Under the pieces are notes generated by a model, which was not told where the DNA came from, did not search any database, and saw nothing but the letters and a program-made list of their open reading frames with translations. DNA of 64,000 nt, taken from Bradyrhizobium sp. cir1. GTDB taxonomy: Bacteria; Pseudomonadota; Alphaproteobacteria; Rhizobiales; Xanthobacteraceae. Both the position numbers and the translations under genes were made by a program. The stretch spans positions 434,001-498,000 of the forward strand of contig NZ_JACIHE010000003.1 in NCBI RefSeq assembly GCF_014198245.1. Reading direction: 5' to 3'. The first letter of the stretch is position 1, and each line of letters starts with the position of its first letter. Below are positions 54,201-63,200 of the stretch, one piece after another.

Positions 54201-57200
54201 CAGCGAAGCGATCACCAGCGCGACGGGGGCTCAGAACAGCACGCTCAATGCCGGTGACGTCGTCAGCGTGACCGTGACGTTCAGCGAGGCCGTCACGGTG
54301 ACCGGGACGCCACAGCTGGCATTGAACATCGGCGGCACGCCGGTGCAGGCCAACTACGCTTCCGGCACCGGCACCACCCAGCTCATGTTCACCTATACGA
54401 TCCAGGCCGGGCAGAACGATGCCACCGGCATCAGCATCAATGCCAACGCGCTGAGCCTGAACGGCGGCACGATCACGGATCCCGCCGGCAATTCGGCGGT
54501 GCTGACTGCGGCCGCGGTGGCGGACAATGCCAGCTACAAGGTTGATACCGCCGCGCCGGCGGTGAGCAGCGAAGCGATCACCAGCGCGACGGGGGCTCAG
54601 AACAGCACGCTCAATGCCGGTGACGTCGTCAGCGTGACCGTGACGTTCAGCGAGAGCGTCTCTGTGACGGGGACGCCGCAACTGGCCTTGAACATCGGCG
54701 GAACATCGATACAGGCGAGCTACGCCTCGGGCAGCGGCAGCAGCCAGCTCGTGTTCACCTACGCGATCCAGGCCGGCCAGAACGATGCCAGCGGCATCAG
54801 CATCGACGCCAATGCGCTGAGCCTGAACGGCGGCACGATCACGGATGCAGCCGGCAATGCCGCGGTGCTGACCGCGGCCGCAGTGACCGACAACGCGAGC
54901 TACAAGGTCGATACGGCCGCGCCGGCGGTGAGCAGCGAAGCGATCACCAGCGCGACGGGGGCGCAGAACAATACGCTCAATGCCGGCGACGTGGTCAGCG
55001 TCACCGTGACGTTCAACGAGAGCGTCACGGTGACGGGAGCACCGCAACTGGCACTGAACATCGGCGGCACACCGGTGCAGGCCAATTATGCCTCCGGCAG
55101 CGGCACCACCCAGCTGGTGTTCACCTACGCGATCCAGGCCGGCCAGAACGATGCCAGCGGCATCAGCATCGACGCCAACGCGCTGAGCCTGAACGGCGGC
55201 ACGATCACGGATGCGGCCGGCAATACGGCGGTGCTGACGGCGGCCGCGGTGGCCGACAATGCCAGCTACAAGGTCGATACGGCCGCGCCGACGGTGAGCA
55301 GCGAGGCGATCACCAGTGCGACGGGCGCGCAGAACAATACGCTCAATGCCGGTGACGTCGTCAGCGTGACCGTGACGTTCAGCGAGAGCGTCACGGTGAC
55401 CGGGACGCCACAGCTGGCATTGAACATCGGCGGCACGCCGGTGCAGGCCAACTACGCTTCCGGCACCGGCACCACCCAGCTGGTGTTCACCTATACGATC
55501 CAGGCCGGGCAGAATGATGCCACCGGCATCAGCATCAATGCCAACGCGCTGAGCCTGAACGGCGGCACGATCACGGATCCCGCCGGCAATTCGGCGGTGC
55601 TGACTGCGGCCGCGGTGGCGGACAATGCCAGCTACAAGGTCGATACCGCCGCGCCGGCGGTGAGCAGCGAAGCGATCACCGGCGCGACGGGCGCGCAGAA
55701 CAATACGCTCAATGCCGTCGACGTCGTCAGCGTCACCGTGACGTTCGGCGAGAGCGTCTCTGTGACGGGGACGCCGCAACTGGCCTTGAACATCGGTGGG
55801 ACACCGGTGCAGGCCAGCTACGCCTCGGGCAGCGGCACCACGCAGCTCGTGTTCACCTACGCGATCCAGGCCGGGCAGAACGATACCAACGGCATCAGCA
55901 TCGACGCCAATGCGCTGAGCCTGAACGGCGGCACGATCACGGATGCCGCCGGCAACGCGGCCGTGCTGACCTCGGCGGCGGTGGCCGACAATGCCAGCTA
56001 CAAGGTTGATACCGCCGCGCCGGCGGTGAGCAGCGAAGCGATCACCAGCGCGACGGGGGCTCAGAACAGCACGCTCAATGCCGGTGACGTCGTCAGCGTC
56101 ACGGTGTCGTTCAACGAGAGCGTCACGGTGACGGGGACACCGCAGCTGGCACTGAACATCGGCGGCACACCGGTGCAGGCCGGCTACACCTCGGGCAGCG
56201 GCACCACGCAGCTCGTGTTCACCTACACGATCCAGGCCGGCCAAAATGACGCCAACGGCATCAGCCTCGACGCCAACGCGCTGAGCCTGAACGGCGGCAC
56301 GATCACGGATGCAGCCGGCAATGCCGCGGTGCTGACCGCGGCTGCGGTGGCCGACAATGCGAGCTTCATTGTCGACACGAGTCTGCCAACTGAATCCGTC
56401 GCGATTTCGTCCGTCGCCGGAAGCTCGTCTTCGACCAGCACCTCGATCATCGTGACGGGCACGAATGGCACGCTTGCGTTTGGCGACAAGGTCCAGATCA
56501 GCACGGACAATTTGACGTGGACGGATGTCGCCCGGAACGGCTTGACCCGATGGACCTTCACTGACAGTTCGATCCGAAGCTCGAATTTCACCTACTTCAC
56601 GCGCGTGGTCGATTCGGCGGGCAATGTCGAGACGACGGCGAGCCTGCCGATACTGGTGGCCAGCGGTGGCGCCAGCGTCTCGATGAACCCGGCAGGCGGT
56701 GTCGTCGAGTTCACGGGATCCGGCGGCACTTTGCAGATTGGTGCGGCCGTCACTGCAGCGATCAATGCCATTTCGATCGCAAGCGGGCCGGTCGCGATCG
56801 GCGGAAGCGGCAACATCACGACCAGCGCGGGCGATGCGATCGACCTCTATGCGACCGGCGCAAATGCGGGCAATCCCGCGAACCTGACCGTCAATCCCAC
56901 CGGCCAGATCACCGGAGCCGGAAGCGCTATCTCCGTGGTCCAGAATGCCGCCGGATCGATCACGGTCACGACGTCGGGGACGGTGATCGGCCAGGCGGGC
57001 AGGGGTATCCTTGCTCAGCAGAACGCGACAGGCACGGGCAGCATCCTGATCAACGGATCAGGCAACGTGACGGGAACGGGCGCCGCATTCAGCGGGATCG
57101 TCGCCGTCAACCTCAATTCCGCGAGCAACAGCGACATCACCGTCAACCAAAGCGGAAATGTCACGGGTGGTCACGACGGCATCCGCGTTCAGACCAATGG

Positions 57201-60200
57201 CAACGGCAATATCAGTGTAACCACGGCGCCCAATCCGCTCGAGGCAACAGCGCAGATCACAGGTTCGACGCTCTACGGTATCGAGGCGCAATCCAAGGGT
57301 GCCGGCAATATCCAGATCAATGCGGGCGCCGGCACGGTCATCACGTCAGCTAGTGTTGGCATCAACGCGTACAATGAAGCGATCTCTCTGCCCAAGGTCG
57401 GCGGGGTGATCGCAAGTTCGATTTCGGTCAATGCGAGCGGCGCGATCAACTCAGGTACGGCCCTGACCGGACAGGGCGGCCGTCCAGCCGGCATCCTCGC
57501 CGGCTATAAGGGCGGCACGACCAATACCGTCAATGCCAACGTGTTCGGCAACGTTGTCATCAACAACTCCGCCACCATCAATGCGGCGGGTGGTGACGGC
57601 ATCCGCGGCTACAATTTCGGGCCCGGCAATGTTTTCATCAGCAATTCCGGGACCATTATTGCCGGAGATGTCTACGGCATCGCCGGTTCAAGCAGCAGCA
57701 CCGGCAACGTTTCGGTCACGACGATTGCGGGCTCCAGCATCACCTCGGGATCGCACGGTATCCTGGCGATCAATCAGGCCAGTTCTATTTTGCAGAGCGC
57801 GGGCTCGACCGTCACCGTCACGGCCGCCGGCACGATCAACTCGGGTGTGCATCTGTCGGCCGGAGGTGCCCAGCCGGCGGGCATTTCCGCTGGATACTAT
57901 GGTAGCAACGGGACTTCAAACCCGAACATCAACGGCTCGGTCCTTGTCGATAATGCAGCCAATATTTCGGCGAGAGCCGGATATGGCATCATCGGCTTCA
58001 ATGTCGGCTACGGCAACATCACGATCATAAACAGGGCCGACAAGTCTGTGAGCGGTGCGCAATTCGGCATCGCCGCTGGTTCGTCCGTCAACGGCACCGC
58101 GTCGCCTTCCAATGTTTCGATCAGTGTCGAAGCCAATTCGACGCCGACGGCTGCCGCGGTGACTGCGAGTTCGCTCATGGGCCTTGCCGCAATCAACGCC
58201 AACAACACGAGCGGCGGCAATATCACGATCACGACCGGCGCCAATGACCAGTTCATCTCCGGCGGCTATGGCATCAACGCCAATTCGGCGGCCGCCAGCG
58301 TCGCATCCGGAAATCAGATATCGGTCACCACGTCGACGGGCACAATCAACTCGGGCTTCAATTTCTTCTCGGGCGGCGGCACGCCTGCCGGCATCTCGGC
58401 TGGCTACTCCGTCCTCTCGCCGGCCAACATTCACGGTAACGTCGTTCTGGACAATGCGGCGACTGTCACCGCGGCTTCGGGATCCGGCATCAATCTCTAC
58501 AACAACGGCAATGGCAGTATCAGCGCAACGCTGCGGCCGACGTCGTCGATCACAGCTGCGCAGGGAGCCGGCGTCACGGCATTCTCGGCCGCGGGTGGCA
58601 ACATTACGATCGACAACCAGGGCGCCATCAGCGCGGCGGCCATCGGCGTCTCGGCCGGCAACGGATCCAGTGCTTCGGTCAACGGGCTGATCTCGATTTC
58701 CAATTCTGGAACGATCAATGCGCCCGGTGTGCCGTTCATGCCCGTCGTGACGATCGGCAACGGCAACAGCACTCAGACTGCAACGGTGTCCAACGCCGCG
58801 GGCAAGTCCATCGCCTCGACGCTCTTTGCCCGCACAACCAACAACGTCGCCATCTCGTTCTTCGCCGGCAATGGGTCGGTCACCAACAACGGCTCGATCA
58901 CCGGCAATATCAGCTTCAGCGGGACTGGCAGCGGCAGCTTCAGCAACGCGCTTGGGGCAACCTGGAAGACCAACGGCTGGAACTCCTTTGGCAGCGGCAC
59001 GAATGTGATCAGCAATGCCGGCACCATTAGCATGTCCGGCCTTGCCGCCCTCTTCGGCCCAAGCGCAATTTCGCTGTGGAACACTGGCTCCATCCAGATT
59101 GCGTCGAACAGCTCGGCGCAGATTTTTGCCAATGTGAGTAACGCTCCCGGCAATCCAGTCGGCTCGACCGGCACAATATCCTTGGGCGACCGCTCGGCGC
59201 TCGAACTCGGTCTCTCCGTCGACACCACACAGGTGATCAGTTTGACCGGCCGTGGGCTGCTGATGCTGGACAATCCCGCTGCAGTCACCGCACCGGTTAA
59301 CTTCAATCCCGATCCAGGCAAGAGCAACATCGGCTCCGTCATCACGCTGCAGGGCGCCAATTTCACTGGCCCGACGATGACGGTCAGTTCCGCGCAGAGC
59401 TTTTTCAATGCGACGGGCGCCGGGCTTACAGGAAACATATTTGACGTGCTGTCCGCGAACCGTTTGGTTCTGGTGCCCAATGTAGGCGCAGGTACGACAA
59501 TCGTCACGGGCGTCACCGCGCCGACCACTATCACTCCGGTGGCGCCGGTCAACGGCTACAGCGTCTATGTTCTTGACGGCGATCTTATCAGCGGCAACAC
59601 GGGCTCCGGCTACAACATCAACACGGCCGATACCGCGGCCGCCAACACCTATGCGCTCGTGGTCAACGCGAACTCGTCCGTCTCGGTGACCGGACCGACC
59701 ACCAATTCCGCCTTGCGCGTTGGAACGTCCGGCGCCAGCGGCGCGATCATCAACGCAGCAACTGTTTCCGGAGGCGATCTCGGCATCAACGTCAATCTCA
59801 CCAACCTTCCGAGCAGCGGTAGCGGAAATGCCGACGTCGTCGATTACGGCAACGTCACCGGCGGACAGTCGGCCATTCAGGCCCTTACGTGGGACGGCAA
59901 TGGCAATGTCGTCGTCGGGCCCGGCGCAACGCTAACTGGTACACTCGCGTTTGGAATTGTCGCCATTGCCAATGGCGGTGGCGGCGTCAGCATTGCGACG
60001 TCGAATGCTGCGCCGTCGAATGTTACAACCATCAGCGCCGGCACTTCGGGCATCATTGCGATCGCGCGGCAACAAACATTCACTTCTGCCGGCGTCCAGG
60101 TCTACAACTCCGCAAATATCACCAGCGGCAACAATGGTGCGGCCAATGCCTTGGGAGCCGGGGTGTCCGGTATTCGCGCGGGCATTCTCAACAATAACAC

Positions 60201-63200
60201 GTCGCCTACGCAAAACACGCCGAACCTGCAGATCACGGGCAATGTCATTATTGAGTCTCGCGGCAGCATCACTGCGAAGTACGGTGATGGCCTTCACGCC
60301 TTCAACTTCGGGTCTGGGGATGCCTCGGTCACGCTAGGGACGGACCAGACGATCACGGCCACCGCTGCCGGCGTCACCAATGATGGAGTCAATCCTGCCA
60401 CCAGTGACGCCCAGTATGGCATCTTCGCCTACACCTATGGCAAAGGCAGCACGCTGGTAAATACAGGCTTTAACAGCACGATCACCTCGGGCAGCACGGG
60501 CATCAACGCCGGTAACCAGGCCATCGCCATTGCTCAAGGCAGCGGCAGCACAGTCTCGGTATACAGCCAGGGGTCCATTTCATCAGGCACCAATCTCCAC
60601 AACTCAGGCGGTCCGCCGTCTGCCATGCAGGCGGGCTACAATCCGGGACTGCAGGGCGTATTCAACTCCGCCGTCTATGGCGATGTCATTGTCAACGCTG
60701 CAGCGGCTGGCACGTCGACCATCTTCGCGGCCGCAGGCGCAGGCATCAGCGCCTACAACTATGCCGTGGGCGATATCACCGTCACGGTCGGCTCGGGTGT
60801 CTCGATACAGACCCAGGCGCCCGCAACGTCCTCTTTGGGCGGCAATGCTCCCTATGGCATCGCAGCAACCAATCGTGGTCCGGGCGATATCCTTGTTGTG
60901 ACGTCGAACGGGTCCTCCATCAATGCCGGCAGCACCGGCATCAACGCCGTCAATGACGCAAACCCGACGGCGGGCTCGGATCTGGCCAATTTGTTTGCGG
61001 CGAGCGTCGCCGCTGGTAAACCTGCCGTGGTCGCGGTGACGGCAGCCGGCACGATCACCGCCGGCGCATTGTCCACCAACAGTGGCGGCACGCCGTCCGG
61101 TATCGCCGCCGGGTTCTTTGGCGGAGGAGGGCATGCGAACCAGTATGTCAGCGGCAACGTCTTCATCAACAACGCGGCGGTCGTCTCCGCCGCCGGTGTC
61201 GGCCTGCAGGGCTATAATTTCGGCTACGGCAATATCACCATTGACGTTGCTTCCGGTGCCAACATCACGGCGGGCTCAAATGGCATCTATGCTCACGCCG
61301 ATGGCGGATTCACCGATCCGGTAACGGCGAGCGCGCTGGCCCGTGACGTTGCCGTCACCGTCTATGCCAACACGACCATTACCGCCGGCTCCGCAACGTT
61401 CAACAAGGCTTACGGTATCCTCGCCCTGAGCACCAACGCCGGCAGCATTTCGGTGGTCACATCGACGGGAGATACAATCGACTCCCACCAGGGCAGCGCC
61501 GGCATCAACGCGGTCAACGAGGCCACCAGCATTGCGCCGTCGTTCAACAGTTCGGTGATCGTGACGAACGCGGCCTCCATACACTCCGGCACCGGCACCA
61601 CCGGATTCAACAACCAGCCGGCCGGTATTCTCGCAGGCTATATCGGCCAGGCGACAGACCCGAGCCTGAACAATCCGCCGAATCCCGCGAACTATGGCGT
61701 CAATGGCGAGGTTGTCGTCAACAATTTCGGCAATATCACCGCCGATGCGGGCGATGGCATCAGGGCGTACAACTTCGGTGTCGGCGACGTCAGCGTCAAC
61801 AATTTCTCGGGGATCATCACGGCGCTCGGCGGTGCAAATCCGCCGAACGGATCGGGAGTTGGCATCCTCGCCCAGAACTTCGGTCCCGGCAGCGTCTATG
61901 TCACGACGTCGGCGAGCACGAGCATCACGTCCGGGAGCACGGGCATTGCTGCCCTGAACAAGGCGACCACGGCAGATCCGCTCAATCCCACCGTGGTCGT
62001 GCCGGCGACGGCGGAGATCTTCGTGAATGCGTCCGGTACGATCCATTCCGGAACGACGCCGACGGGCACCGTCGCCGCCGACCCCGCCGCAGGCATTCTG
62101 GCCGGCTACAATCCCAACAATCAGAACACGGCGAACAATGCGGTCCACGGAAATGTATTTGTCTACGACCACGCCACGATCGTCGCGCCGACCGGAACCG
62201 ACGGCATCCGCGCGGTGAATTACGGAGACGGCGACATAGCTGTTACGGTCGAGTCGGATTCCCGTGTTTTCGCGGGACGGTACGGCGTTGCGGCGTTCGG
62301 CTTCGATGGTGGCGATGTGAGCGTGACGATCGACGGTTCGGTGATTGGTGGCACGGCGGGGCTCGACGTCACCACGACCGGCACGGGCTTGGTCACCATA
62401 GACAATGCCGGCGTCGTTGAGGGTATCGTCCTCGCCTACAACGCGACGTTCACGAACGAGGCGGGGGCGGACTGGCAATTCAGCGGTGCCAGCACGTTCA
62501 CCGGCACCAGTACGCTCTCGAATTTCGGCACGATCGAAAGCGCCGGCACGTCGTCGATTCTGGGCCTGGCAGGCTTCACCAATACCGGAACAATCGCGGT
62601 GGAATCCGGCGGCCTGACCATCGGGACCGCGGTGACCGGCGGCGGCGCGGCGGTCATCTATAGTGCTTCGCTGGTGTTCAACGCGGCGTCGGACGCCAAC
62701 GTTACATTCGACACCGGCACGAGCACGCCCGGGACGCTGGTGCTTGCCGATGCCGCTGATTTCACCGGCACGGTCACCGGCTTTGCATTTGGAGACACGA
62801 TCGATCTCGTCGGGATCGCTCCTGCGAACGTCAGCGTGTCCGGTTCGGGTGGTCTGCATGTCGATTTCGGCACCGGTTCGTTCGCTCTCGGCGGCAGCTA
62901 CGATCCGGCCGGATTCCTCATCGCTTCCGACGGGCAGGGCGGCACGAAGATCAGCTGGAATCATCAGGGGCCTGTCATCGATACCAGCCAGCTGGCCGTC
63001 AGTTTCAACGGCGGCACGTACACCGTGAACGGGATTCAGGTGACCGACAGCGATCCGGGCGTTCCGACCGCGCCTGTCGTGACTTACACGCCCGGCAGTA
63101 CGCCACCCGCGTATGAAAAGGTGGCGCTGACGATGTCGGACATTGCCGGCGCCACTCAGAGCGTGAATTTCATCTTCCAGAACGGCACCGGGTCGACCGT

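Noticed and set aside
53782-56244. Long open frame on the minus strand (820 codons) opposite the 366-bp repeats
   Set aside because: It is the mirror of a GC-rich, perfectly periodic coding repeat. Its Arg/Gly/His-rich translation simply repeats with the same period and has no start context or domain.
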